From Lachnospiraceae bacterium (GTDB taxonomy: Bacteria; Bacillota; Clostridia; Lachnospirales; Lachnospiraceae), in assembly GCA_017620155.1 (NCBI GenBank), contig JAFZQY010000098.1, positions 1 to 35,069 of the forward strand: DNA of 35,069 nucleotides, given 5' to 3'. Of this stretch, positions 1 to 7,747 are shown piece by piece. Each line of letters opens with the position of its first letter. Within the stretch, counting starts at the first letter, position 1. The notes beneath the pieces were generated by a model. That model did no database searches. It was given only the letters and a program-made list of their open reading frames with translations, and was not told the DNA's origin. The position numbers and the translations under genes were made by a program.

Positions 1-28
1 GAGCCAGGATCAAACTCTCGAAAAAAGT
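1..28 (-). rRNA. 16S rRNA gene, 5' end only
   Basis: The first bases are the reverse complement of the universal 16S 5' primer region (AGAGTTTGATCCTGGCTC), so the gene reads leftward out of the window and only its first bases are present. The mature 5' end is placed by analogy with other 16S genes and is good to a few bases. Confidence 0.93.
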
Positions 29-187
29 TTGTTTTTTCCTGATTCAAAACCTTCTGGCTTCTTATCACGAATTTGTTTTGGTTGTTCTCAAAAATTCTTT
101 AGAATTTTCAAGGTCGCACTGCTGTGTGATCATCAAATTTGATTGATAACTTTTTCAAGGTTCAGCGTCCGCAGACGCAACTACATT
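29..187 (-). other. rRNA operon leader (5' external spacer)
   Basis: This is the transcribed spacer between the rRNA promoter and the 16S 5' end. On the minus strand it holds a short hairpin (GCGTC-TGCG-GACGC) near the transcription start and an AAAATTC/GAATTTT hairpin further down. The phrase ACCTTGAAAA occurs twice. A leader of this kind normally pairs with sequence beyond the 16S 3' end for RNase III processing, but that partner lies outside the window. Confidence 0.6.
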
Positions 188-216
188 AAGATAGCACTAC
201 TAAAACATTGCGTCAA
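188..216 (-). promoter_or_regulatory. rRNA operon promoter
   Basis: On the minus strand a -35 TTGACG (211-216) and a -10 TATCTT (188-193) are separated by exactly 17 bases. They lie about 160 bases upstream of the 16S 5' end, in an AT-rich setting. This is a sigma-A type promoter in the expected place for an rRNA operon. Confidence 0.8.
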
Positions 217-341
217 GAACTTTTTTAGAAAATAACATCAGATTTTTATATTCTTCGATGTGGTAACGTTTATGATAGAATATTCTCATATATCAGGCAA
301 TAGTTTTTTCACAAAAAACAGAATTAATCAGAGGTGAATAA

Positions 342-671
342 ATGACTATAGCAGAACTGATAATTGCCATTCTTATATTTGCCGGTGCAGGAGTAATGTT
401 ACTTATCAGTATCAGAAGTTTCCTGTGCAAAGGTTTCCTGATGAACAACGCATATCTTTATGCATCGAAACAGGAACGGGAACAGATGGATAAGAAGCCG
501 TATTACAGACAGACGGCAATCGTCTTTCTCCTCTTAAGCATCGTATTTGTGATCGTCGGAGTATCCCTCGTTCTTCATAATGATAAGATCACGCTCTTTG
601 AGATACCCGTCATCCTGGGTGCAGTAATATACGCAATCGTCTCCACGATACATATCAAAAAGCGAACATAA
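342..671 (+). CDS. Small membrane protein, DUF3784-like
   Basis: This 109-residue protein has three hydrophobic segments: about 5-25, 58-78 and 84-102. A charged stretch between the first two contains a KQEREQMDKK-type motif. The layout (membrane helix, a 'G-F/Y-x-x-x-S/N-x-x-E' segment, then two helices) resembles the DUF3784 family of small Firmicutes membrane proteins. No function is established for that family. The start is supported by a GAGGTG ribosome binding site (331-336), five bases before the ATG. It reads divergently from the rRNA operon and no gene is coupled to it. The family call is from memory of the pattern and could be wrong; a real small membrane protein is well supported. 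Confidence 0.7.
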   Translation: MTIAELIIAILIFAGAGVMLLISIRSFLCKGFLMNNAYLYASKQEREQMDKKPYYRQTAIVFLLLSIVFVIVGVSLVLHNDKITLFEIPVILGAVIYAIVSTIHIKKRT

Positions 672-1314
672 ATAAGAAGAAAGTGGCTGTTCATTAATCG
701 GGCCGTCCTTAGACGCTTAGGAATCGTGGTTATCATACAGTTTATGACCCAAATGGGGGTATATACTGATTTTGGGTCATGAATCAGGCCCGATATAAGC
801 ACACCGGAACCACAGTGAGCATTCAACTTATGACCCAAACAAAGTTATACGTGGCATTTGGGTCATATCACAGGCCTAACATAAGCGCAAGAGAGCCACG
901 ATCAGCATTCAACTTATGACCCAAACAGAGTTTTAAATGGCTTTTGGGTCATAAATCAGATTGCGGACACCGCGGTCGGACGACGAATTGAGCCTCCGTG
1001 AATGCGATTCATGACTTACAGAGCAAAAAGTTGCTTTTGGGTCATAAATCAGATTACAGACGCCTCGGACGGACACCGGTTAGAGCCGCCGCGAGACAAG
1101 ATGTATGACTAACTGGCCAAAAAGTTGTTCTCAAGTCATGAATTGGATTTCAGAAGCCCAGACCGGGTGAAAAACAGGCATTAAATCTGAGGTCAAGAGA
1201 ATAAACAAACGTCGAATGCGGAAAAAGCCGACGATATCTCGAACAGATGCTATACTTCTATATATATATATATAACCGAACATCACAAACAGAAAACCAG
1301 CAAAGGGGACAGCT
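672..1314. other. Gene-free 643-base intergenic region with repeat array
   Basis: I find no convincing coding region here: the short reading frames that cross it have no ribosome binding site and run through the repeats. It holds five palindromic units (listed separately). Beyond them, an (AT)-rich tract of eight TA steps lies at 1259-1274, shortly before the xylanase gene. A TATACT at 1251-1256 could be a -10 element for that gene, but there is no good -35 at the right distance. Confidence 0.6.
744..1139. repeat. Array of five 86-95 bp units, each with a palindrome
   Basis: Units 1-3 each carry ATGACCCAAA, a 16-17 base spacer and TTTGGGTCAT: 744-780, 828-867 and 914-954. Unit 4 (1011-1047) has a changed left arm, ATGACTTA, with TTTTGGGTCAT on the right. 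Unit 5 (1105-1139) has ATGACT paired with AGTCAT, a two-sided change that keeps the pairing. Left arms start 86, 86, 95 and 94 bases apart. The sequence between palindromes is also related: CAGGCC...AGC...CCAC...AGCATTCAACTT follows units 1 and 2, and ATAAATCAGATT follows units 3 and 4. I do not recognise a known repeat family. Confidence 0.85.
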
Positions 1315-3381
1315 ATGAATTTAAAGACAGCGTACAAAGATCATTTCAAAATCGGAGCAGCCATCTCTAAGTGGGACCTGCACACTCCGGCATACATGAA
1401 GCTGCTGGGGGCTCAGTTTAACAGTTTCACCTGCGAGAATGAGATGAAGCCGATGTATTATCTCGACAGGGATGCGTGCAAATCCGATCCTGCCAGGTAC
1501 AACCTGGCTCCTGCGCTGAACTTCGATACTGCGAGGCCCTTCCTGGACTTTGCGAAGGAGAACGGCATACCGATGCGCGGCCACACACTCGTATGGCACA
1601 ATCAGACTCCCGACTGGTTCTTCCGTGAAAACTATCACGAGATGTGCAAGTACGCCGACAGAGAAACAATGCTTGCCAGACTCGAAAGCTACATCCACGG
1701 AGTCCTTGATTTTGTTCAGACCAATTATCCCGGCATCATCTACGCGTGGGATGTGGTCAACGAAGCTGTCGACGAAGGCACTTTCAGAAAATCCAATTGG
1801 ACCAAAACTGTCGGAAACGATTTCGTCATAAAGGCATTTGAGTTTGCCCGCAAGTATGCTGCCCCCGAAACCAGGCTTTTCTATAACGACTACGAAACCG
1901 CCCAGGAATGGAAAAGAGACTTCATTATAAAAGAGATCTTAAAGCCCCTGAAGGAAAAGGGTCTCGTTGACGGCATGGGAATGCAGTCCCATCTCCTGAT
2001 GGACCATCCGGATCTTAAGGACTATCGCACGGCACTCGATATGTACGGAGCCCTCGGCTTAGAGATCCACATCACCGAACTCGACATGCACAACGCCGAT
2101 CCGTCGGAGGAATCAATGCATGCGCTCGCAGACAGATACGCCGCCATCTTCCAAATGTATCTGGATGCTAAAAAAGACGGCACAGCCAACATCACTTCCG
2201 TCACGTTTTGGAACATTGCAGATGAAAGAAGCTGGCTGAGCGGATTCAGAAGAGAGACGAGCTATCCCCTCTTATTTAAAGGAAAGTGTGAAGCCAAGGA
2301 AGCCTACTACTCTGTCCTCAAGGTCGCCGTGCCCGAATCCGAGATAGATAAATGGGAACCCGCATACCCCGATGAGGATTATGAGCTTCAGGGCATGCCC
2401 GAATCAGGCAAAAAAGTATTCCGCGAAAACATCTGGAAAGACAGCGAGTATGATTACGAAGCGGCATACGGCTTTACTCCGAATGTATTCGCATACCTGC
2501 ATAACGACGATGAAAAACGCGACTGCATGCTAGTGGTACCCGGCGGCGGATACTGCATGGTCGTTCCTCACGAAGGCGAACTGCCCGCAGACGAATTCTT
2601 TGATCGCGGAATGAACGTGTTCGTATTAACATACACCACCGATATCACGATGTCAGTCCCCCTGAAGAAACAGCCACTAAACGACATCTCCAGAGCAGTA
2701 AGATTCATCAGGAGCAAGGCAGAAGAATATAACATCGACGGCAAAAAACTTCTGATCTGCGGTTTCTCCGCAGGCGCACATGTATGCGGAAGCCTCGCCG
2801 TTCACTTTGACGACGTGACGGATCCGGATCCGGAGCTTAACAAAATCTCCAACCGCCCCGACGGCGCGATCCTCTCCTATCCGGTGCTGACCTCAGGCGA
2901 GTATACGCACCCCGATTCGATCAGAGCGCTGCTCGGCAATGAACCTTCCGAGGACGAACTCGAATACTTCTCTCTGGAAAAGCAGGTATCGGATAACACT
3001 CCTCCCTGCTTCCTGTGGCAGACCGAAACAGACGATCTGGTTCCGGTCGAGAACACATATCTGTTCGCAATGGCCCTCAGGAAGAAAAAGATCCCGTTTG
3101 CACACTATGTATTCCCTGCGGGATTCCACGGCCTGTCCATAGCCAACGACGAGTATTTCAAAGGCTGGTCCGGCGGCAATTACACGATGGAACAGACCAT
3201 GCGCGCTGCACATTCGGTTAAAGACGGAAAAGGGATCAATGTATCCGAGGAAAGAAAAAAAGAACTGATCGATCAGTTCTTCGGCGATAATGAGATGCCC
3301 GCATTCGGTATCGACTTAAGTCTCAAAGAAGATGCGGGACTTTGGTCTGACCTCGCATGGGCGTGGATGAAAAGACTGTAA
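1315..3381 (+). CDS. Intracellular GH10 endo-xylanase fused to an alpha/beta-hydrolase esterase
   Basis: Residues 1-340 are a GH10 xylanase. The acid/base Glu150 lies in WDVVNEA and the nucleophile Glu255 in HITELDMH; HTLVWHNQTPDWF (about 90-102) and the TFWNIADERSW motif (about 297-307) form the substrate cleft. Residues about 380-640 are an alpha/beta hydrolase. They show an oxyanion-type VPGGGY (408-413), nucleophile Ser485 in GFSAGAH, an acidic residue at 573/574 and His605 in GFHGLS, as in acetyl-xylan and related carbohydrate esterases. There is no signal peptide, so it probably cleaves and deacylates imported xylo-oligosaccharides in the cytoplasm. An AAAGGGG ribosome binding site (1302-1308) sets the start. 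The exact esterase specificity (acetyl or feruloyl) cannot be read from the sequence. Confidence 0.93.
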   Translation: MNLKTAYKDHFKIGAAISKWDLHTPAYMKLLGAQFNSFTCENEMKPMYYLDRDACKSDPARYNLAPALNFDTARPFLDFAKENGIPMRGHTLVWHNQTPDWFFRENYHEMCKYADRETMLARLESYIHGVLDFVQTNYPGIIYAWDVVNEAVDEGTFRKSNWTKTVGNDFVIKAFEFARKYAAPETRLFYNDYETAQEWKRDFIIKEILKPLKEKGLVDGMGMQSHLLMDHPDLKDYRTALDMYGALGLEIHITELDMHNADPSEESMHALADRYAAIFQMYLDAKKDGTANITSVTFWNIADERSWLSGFRRETSYPLLFKGKCEAKEAYYSVLKVAVPESEIDKWEPAYPDEDYELQGMPESGKKVFRENIWKDSEYDYEAAYGFTPNVFAYLHNDDEKRDCMLVVPGGGYCMVVPHEGELPADEFFDRGMNVFVLTYTTDITMSVPLKKQPLNDISRAVRFIRSKAEEYNIDGKKLLICGFSAGAHVCGSLAVHFDDVTDPDPELNKISNRPDGAILSYPVLTSGEYTHPDSIRALLGNEPSEDELEYFSLEKQVSDNTPPCFLWQTETDDLVPVENTYLFAMALRKKKIPFAHYVFPAGFHGLSIANDEYFKGWSGGNYTMEQTMRAAHSVKDGKGINVSEERKKELIDQFFGDNEMPAFGIDLSLKEDAGLWSDLAWAWMKRL

Positions 3382-3412
3382 GGCGGGTGTGACTTAACCG
3401 TTCAATAGTACC

Positions 3413-3997
3413 TCACCTAAAAAGTCCCGTGCTCTGCTTTATGCGGTTTAATGCTTTGGTCAGGGGCGTGAATAATATGGCGGCACCCACGAAATTGGTT
3501 ATGCCGTGAAGAATGTCAAAAGGAATCCCGGCTACCCACCAGGCGAGCGCTGTCGCAGGCCCTCCCATGAAGAAGTAGGGGATCGAGCACATGGCTCCGA
3601 AGAACAAGCCGAACATGGCTGCCAGAGTCACAAAAGGCCACTGCGACTTGTACTTGCGCATCAGGCATGTGATCAGCACCAGCAAAGGCCATACATAGAT
3701 ATACATTATCGTCCACAGGCCAAGCCCATAAACGGCACATTCCATACCCACAAAGCCCCAAACCGCAATAAGCGATTTGGGACCAAGGTACAATGTAAAG
3801 ACTATAATAAGCAGAGTCACCAGTTCGACATTGGGAATACTCTGGAGTGCGACCTTCACAACTTCAAGAAGAGCAGCCATCATGCCGATGACAGCTATAT
3901 CGGAAGCTGTGAAGATCTTCTTTTTTCTTATGTCGGAATCGGTAAAATTCTTCTTTTCTCCCTGTTCAGGTGACTCGGTCGGCATATTACTGTGCAT
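3413..3997 (-). CDS. ECF transporter S component, predicted cobalamin/corrinoid specific
   Basis: This protein of roughly 190 residues has a hydrophilic N-terminus and about six membrane segments, starting at the ASDIAVIGMMAALLEVV helix. Its pattern is typical of substrate-binding (S) subunits of energy-coupling factor vitamin transporters. The substrate call comes from context: it is the second gene behind a cobalamin riboswitch and follows a DUF4430 protein. CblT/CbrT-type S components are the known B12 ones. The shared AAT ATPases and T subunit must be encoded elsewhere. The start is uncertain: ATGs at 4006 (overlaps the upstream gene), 3997 (GAGG just before it) and 3985 (one base after the upstream stop, suiting translational coupling) are all possible. 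Confidence 0.75.
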   Translation of the reverse strand: MHSNMPTESPEQGEKKNFTDSDIRKKKIFTASDIAVIGMMAALLEVVKVALQSIPNVELVTLLIIVFTLYLGPKSLIAVWGFVGMECAVYGLGLWTIMYIYVWPLLVLITCLMRKYKSQWPFVTLAAMFGLFFGAMCSIPYFFMGGPATALAWWVAGIPFDILHGITNFVGAAILFTPLTKALNRIKQSTGLFR

Positions 3998-4403
3998 AAA
4001 CCTCATAAACGAATCCGAACTTGTCTCCGTCTGCTACAGGCTGTGAATCTGCACCGTACATTCCGTACTCATCATTCACATATATCGACCAGTAAGCTCC
4101 GTCTGCATCGTAATCGGCTGTAACGCCGTTAACAGCGGTAATATACAGACCGTAATCACCGTTTGTTCCTTCATAGGAAAAATCACCTGCTTTGGCAAGT
4201 TCATCCATAGCCTGGCTAAGGAACTCGGCGTCGGTCTTAAGCTCATATGTTTTGGTCTGAGCGTTATTGTCGGTAACCTCGATCGTTATGGCCTTGGATC
4301 CTTCTGCTGTTTTGGGGCCGAGAACTTTATATGCCACAAAAAGAAGGCATATTACGGCAAGAACCGCTACTACTGAAATAATGATCTTTGTGTTTTTTTT
4401 CAT
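3987..4403 (-). CDS. Membrane-anchored DUF4430 protein (transcobalamin-like domain)
   Basis: The 138 residues comprise a Lys-rich start, one membrane helix or uncleaved signal (about 7-27), and an extracellular domain. That domain ends in the pattern Y-W-S-I-Y-V-N-D-E-Y-G-M-Y-G followed by V-x-D-G-D-K-F-x-F-V-Y-E. This matches the DUF4430 family, related to the C-terminal domain of vertebrate intrinsic factor and transcobalamin. The gene is first behind a cobalamin riboswitch and abuts an S-component gene, so it plausibly captures corrinoids at the cell surface for that transporter. There is no lipobox cysteine. A GGAGGAG ribosome binding site about seven bases upstream supports the start. 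Confidence 0.8.
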   Translation of the reverse strand: MKKNTKIIISVVAVLAVICLLFVAYKVLGPKTAEGSKAITIEVTDNNAQTKTYELKTDAEFLSQAMDELAKAGDFSYEGTNGDYGLYITAVNGVTADYDADGAYWSIYVNDEYGMYGADSQPVADGDKFGFVYEVYAQ

Positions 4404-4449
4404 GTGTCTCCTCCGTGTTGGTTTTGTATGAGTTTATCTGATCTGCATC

Positions 4450-4482
4450 AAAAAAACTCCATCCGCATTCACGCAGACAGAG
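4450..4482 (-). terminator. Terminator in the cobalamin riboswitch expression platform
   Basis: On the minus strand CTCTGTCTGC (4473-4482) pairs over ten positions with GCGGATGGAG (4457-4466) around a six-base loop. Seven T residues (4450-4456) follow directly. Three pairs are G-U, which would be A-C on the other strand, so the hairpin fits a minus-strand RNA. It lies between the riboswitch and the DUF4430 ribosome binding site, as expected for control by premature termination. Confidence 0.75.
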
Positions 4483-4572
4483 CTATACCAAAAAAGACCT
4501 GACAGGTATCAAAACTTTTTGATCCCGGCAAATCCAAGACAGTACGACCAAGTCCTCGTGGTCATGCGTACC

Positions 4573-4817
4573 GGATATCAGGCAGGTTTCCTGGCTTAAG
4601 GATCATCGCATTTGGCCGCCTTCCCGGTTTACCAGTGACTGCCGCTTCACAAGAATAATCACAGAATAATTATTCCGAAACGGCCTGGCCGCACACTCCT
4701 CTGTCACAGTGACGAGATCGCACAGGTCTTGCACCTGTTTCCCTTTTAACCCGCATATACCCGCCTGAGATAGCACTCCGTTTAATCAGGTCTGAATACT
4801 GTGGGCACCTGAAATCC
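4573..4817 (-). promoter_or_regulatory. Cobalamin riboswitch
   Basis: The minus strand contains the B12 box AAGCCAGGAAACCTGCC (4581-4597), preceded by the conserved GGGAAGGCGGCCAAATGCGATGA context and an upstream GGGAAACAGGTGCAAGACCTG segment. The ends pair as P1: GGATTTCAGG (4808-4817) with CCTGATATCC (4573-4582), nine of ten positions. It controls the DUF4430 gene and the S component, probably through the terminator at 4450-4482: bound cobalamin would stop transcription. Which corrinoid form it prefers cannot be judged by eye. Confidence 0.95.
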
Positions 4818-4847
4818 ATATATTTTATTTACGTAGTCACTGTAAAG

Positions 4848-4877
4848 CAAAAAAGCCGGGATGTCAAACATCCCGGC
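4848..4877 (-). terminator. Rho-independent terminator of the signalling operon
   Basis: A perfect nine-base stem GCCGGGATG/CATCCCGGC (4855-4863 with 4869-4877) closes a five-base loop and is followed on the minus strand by a T-run. It lies 27 bases after the thioesterase stop codon and ends the operon that starts at 14894. Confidence 0.9.
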
Positions 4878-4903
4878 CCGATGGTTCGAAATACTTATCG
4901 GCT

Positions 4904-5314
4904 TCACAGATCCAGCTGTTCCCTGAGATCTGCGTCAAGTCGCGGCAGCTCTTTCTTAAGTGAAACCAGTCTGTCGCCGTGGATGAAGCAGTGTCTTGAT
5001 ACGGCATGCGTACATACCTCATCCTTGCTCAGGTTGTAGAACTCATACTCTATCTCGAGCACAGCGCCGTTGTATTCGGATACGGAGAGGCGGATCTCTA
5101 TCTTGTCATCAAACTCGACCTGCTTCTTGTATTCAACATTGATGCTGACGACCGGAGAAGCTACGCCCAGATCCTCCATCTCTCTGTAGCTTAAGCCTAT
5201 GCTGTCCATGAACTCGATGCGGGCTTCCTCCATCCATTTCACATAGTTGGAATGATGGATAATCCCCATCCGGTCCGTTTCGTGATACTGTGCTTTGCGT
5301 CTGTAAACAAACAT
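4904..5314 (-). CDS. Hotdog-fold acyl-CoA thioesterase (YbgC/4HBT family)
   Basis: The protein has 136 residues, normal for the family. The N-terminal signature Y-x-x-T-D-x-M-G-I-I-H-H-S-N-Y (10-24) includes the catalytic Asp14, and W-M-E-E-A-R follows, as in 4-hydroxybenzoyl-CoA thioesterase and YbgC. It should hydrolyse small or medium acyl-CoA esters in the cytoplasm; the natural substrate is unknown. Its ATG lies one base after the stop codon of the degenerate HD-GYP gene, so the two are translationally coupled. It is the last gene of the signalling operon. Nothing in its sequence links it to signalling, so it may simply be a co-transcribed housekeeping enzyme. Confidence 0.9.
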   Translation of the reverse strand: MFVYRRKAQYHETDRMGIIHHSNYVKWMEEARIEFMDSIGLSYREMEDLGVASPVVSINVEYKKQVEFDDKIEIRLSVSEYNGAVLEIEYEFYNLSKDEVCTHAVSRHCFIHGDRLVSLKKELPRLDADLREQLDL

Positions 5315-5315
5315 C

Positions 5316-7697
5316 TTATAGCCTTTCTATCAGAACCCTGATATCGGTAAGCGCAACCTCATCTCCGGTGAGCGCCGCATATACTTTATCCGGCATCTCG
5401 TAGATGGTCGTGATACACTCCGTGCTCACTCCGCTGTTCTCCGTAGTTGTAACGATGCGGTTTCCTTTTCTGTCGAATACGATCTCACAGTCAAGCCCGG
5501 CTTTATTGGCATCCCTCCAAGCTTCCCAGCCGTGGAAATCAGCCGTTCTCTTCATGGTAAAGTTATTCTGCGCATGATCACCGGTTCCGTTGTTCTCGCC
5601 GTTCATCTTGATAAGGTTGTATTCACGGTAGTTGGGACCGCCGATCGTACCGTCATCGGATGAATACAGAACGATGTAAGGGCAATGCCATACAAGCTCC
5701 GCTCCGGGAAGAGTGAGTGTATGGAATGCAAGCCTTTTCTTTCCGGTAAGTTCCACTCCTGGCGTTGATATGGAACGGTTCTGGTCTATCTGAATGTTCT
5801 TGAAATCGGATTCCATATGATCCGTATAATCTACGGCTCCGGCTATTCTGGGTATGTCTTCCGATCCGATATATCTGCCGGTGGGCTCGATAGTCACATC
5901 AGTGATATGGCAATGCTCACCCGTCAATCCGATGTGGGATGACTTGGACTTGTCAGGTAATACCAGAATGATCTCTTTGGTATACTCGGGTCCGATCATC
6001 CTGATCTGCAGATGATCGTCAGTTCTGCCTGCGATGATCTCATAACCGACCTTGACGCCTTTTCCGGTCCTTCCCTCATAATCTTCATTACGGGTTATTT
6101 CGGTAACCTGTGCGGTCCTGGCGGCAGTCATGATCATATGATCATCAAACCAGATCTCACCGTACTCAAGATAATGATATGCGCTTATGGTTTTTTCATC
6201 TGTATGAGAACGTCTGTCATATGAATCAAAAAGAATGATCGAAGGAGAGCTGAATCCTTCATCGGGGTCAACGCTCGCCTCATATTTGAACGAGATCTTC
6301 TTCTCCTCGCCTTCAACCGGAATACCGATCGCTACATAATCCCTGTATTCATTGCATTCAAATTCGGTCTCCGTCTCCAGAGAAACCTCCTGCATTCCTT
6401 CACTTCCGCTTCTGTCGATCATCTTGACCATGATATCGGAAAACTCGGGATCGAACTTCGCGCCGGCTTCTTTAACGAACATCTCACGGGCCATAAAGTT
6501 AGGAAGGCCGTCTCCGGTCCGGCTTTTGGACGTCATGGTCACATATGCGTCTGCAATCGCGATTATACGCGCCATCTCGGGTATTTCTTTACCTTTGAGT
6601 CCTTCAGGAAAACCGGTTCCGTCATAGTGTTCACTGCTGTAATAAGCGCCGTCACTCAGATACGGATATTCGGTTATCTCCGAGAGGAGTCCCCTGCCGA
6701 TCTCGGCCTTGCGTTTTATCATTTCAGGGTCGGGATCTTCCATGTTTAATTCCGTATCATCCGGAAGACCTACCATTCCGACATTGTGAAGCAGAGCCGC
6801 GTAGTATATCTGATCACAGTATTCCTGATCCTTTCCGGCCTTTTCGGCGATCCTTCTGGCAAAATCGGCGATCTTGGCGGATTTCCCCTTAGCGTATTCA
6901 TCCCTGATCTCCGCTGCGGATACAAGCGCCGTGGCGGTCTTGTCAACCAGTTCCTGCATACGTTTCTGCTCGCCGTGCAGGTTCTCAAGTTCGATATTGT
7001 GAGCATGCACAACCTGATCGTTGATATCGAAGTAGTTGAATATATACAGACATACGGATACAACTACCATCGCCATGTTTACGATGGATATGCCGTATGC
7101 AAATACCTGGATTATCGCAAAAACTATCGGTACGAAGATGAACAGGACCAGAGATATGTATATCCACCTGCTTATGCGTTTTCTGAGCTGGAAGATAACG
7201 GAAAAATCGATCAGCGGACATACGAGCGGGATTATATACGCTATGAAAAATCCCGGTCCTCTGTTATACAGATTGTTCTCATCGAAATAGTAATATAATC
7301 CGGTGAGCGCGGATATGATGGCAAGTACCATTCCCAGGCTCGAAAGATAATCAACAACTTTGAGCCTTACGGGAAGCACATCCATTTCGCCCTCGGTACT
7401 TAAGTAATCCATGACATAGCGGTTGAATCCGAAGCACATTCCGGACGTCAGGAAAAAGACCATGAAATTGCTTGCCCTGACCATGATAAATCCCATATGC
7501 GACATATCGCCCGCATATATATATGCAAGCCTGTCAAACCACAGCAAAAGAAGAGCCATGACCTCCATCAGGAGGATGACCATCTTTCTTCTGGGAGAAA
7601 GAAAGCGTGTGATCAGGAGCATGAACGCCATGGTCGCACACGCTCCGCACATGACCAGCATTACATTCAATTGATGTGCTTTTATCAGTTCGAACAT
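5316..7697 (-). CDS. Seven-helix membrane protein with degenerate HD-GYP domain and C-terminal beta domain
   Basis: Residues about 8-225 hold seven hydrophobic helices, like the 7TM sensor modules of signalling proteins. A helical linker (230-255) leads into an HD-GYP domain (about 256-430). The catalytic signature is broken: HD is H304-N305 in LLHNVGMVG instead of LHDxGK; the HHE triplet is S354-S355-E356; GYP is G362-F363-P364. Loss of several metal ligands makes c-di-GMP hydrolysis unlikely, so a binding or scaffold role is a fair inference. Residues about 445-793 form an extra, probably beta-rich region I do not recognise; its W-x-A-W-x-x-A-N-K-A-G...V-F-D-R-K-G-N stretch recalls carbohydrate-binding jelly rolls. 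An AGGAGA site supports the start. It lies between the dual-receiver gene and the thioesterase. Confidence 0.85.
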   Translation of the reverse strand: MFELIKAHQLNVMLVMCGACATMAFMLLITRFLSPRRKMVILLMEVMALLLLWFDRLAYIYAGDMSHMGFIMVRASNFMVFFLTSGMCFGFNRYVMDYLSTEGEMDVLPVRLKVVDYLSSLGMVLAIISALTGLYYYFDENNLYNRGPGFFIAYIIPLVCPLIDFSVIFQLRKRISRWIYISLVLFIFVPIVFAIIQVFAYGISIVNMAMVVVSVCLYIFNYFDINDQVVHAHNIELENLHGEQKRMQELVDKTATALVSAAEIRDEYAKGKSAKIADFARRIAEKAGKDQEYCDQIYYAALLHNVGMVGLPDDTELNMEDPDPEMIKRKAEIGRGLLSEITEYPYLSDGAYYSSEHYDGTGFPEGLKGKEIPEMARIIAIADAYVTMTSKSRTGDGLPNFMAREMFVKEAGAKFDPEFSDIMVKMIDRSGSEGMQEVSLETETEFECNEYRDYVAIGIPVEGEEKKISFKYEASVDPDEGFSSPSIILFDSYDRRSHTDEKTISAYHYLEYGEIWFDDHMIMTAARTAQVTEITRNEDYEGRTGKGVKVGYEIIAGRTDDHLQIRMIGPEYTKEIILVLPDKSKSSHIGLTGEHCHITDVTIEPTGRYIGSEDIPRIAGAVDYTDHMESDFKNIQIDQNRSISTPGVELTGKKRLAFHTLTLPGAELVWHCPYIVLYSSDDGTIGGPNYREYNLIKMNGENNGTGDHAQNNFTMKRTADFHGWEAWRDANKAGLDCEIVFDRKGNRIVTTTENSGVSTECITTIYEMPDKVYAALTGDEVALTDIRVLIERL

Positions 7698-7747
7698 TGA
7701 CTATGTTCTCCTATCAAACCGCATGTATCTGATTACCGAAGTCCCGC

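Noticed and set aside
575-838. 87-codon minus-strand frame and similar frames in the repeat region
   Set aside because: They run through the palindromic repeats, lack ribosome binding sites and show no domain.
744-1139. CRISPR-like regular spacing of repeats
   Set aside because: The repeated parts are degenerate hairpins 86-95 bases apart with related sequence between them. There are no unique spacers of uniform length and no cas genes.
1259-1274. TA dinucleotide tract as a phase-variation switch
   Set aside because: Eight TA steps upstream of the xylanase gene could vary in length, but there are no -10/-35 elements placed so that length would matter. I saw too little to claim it.
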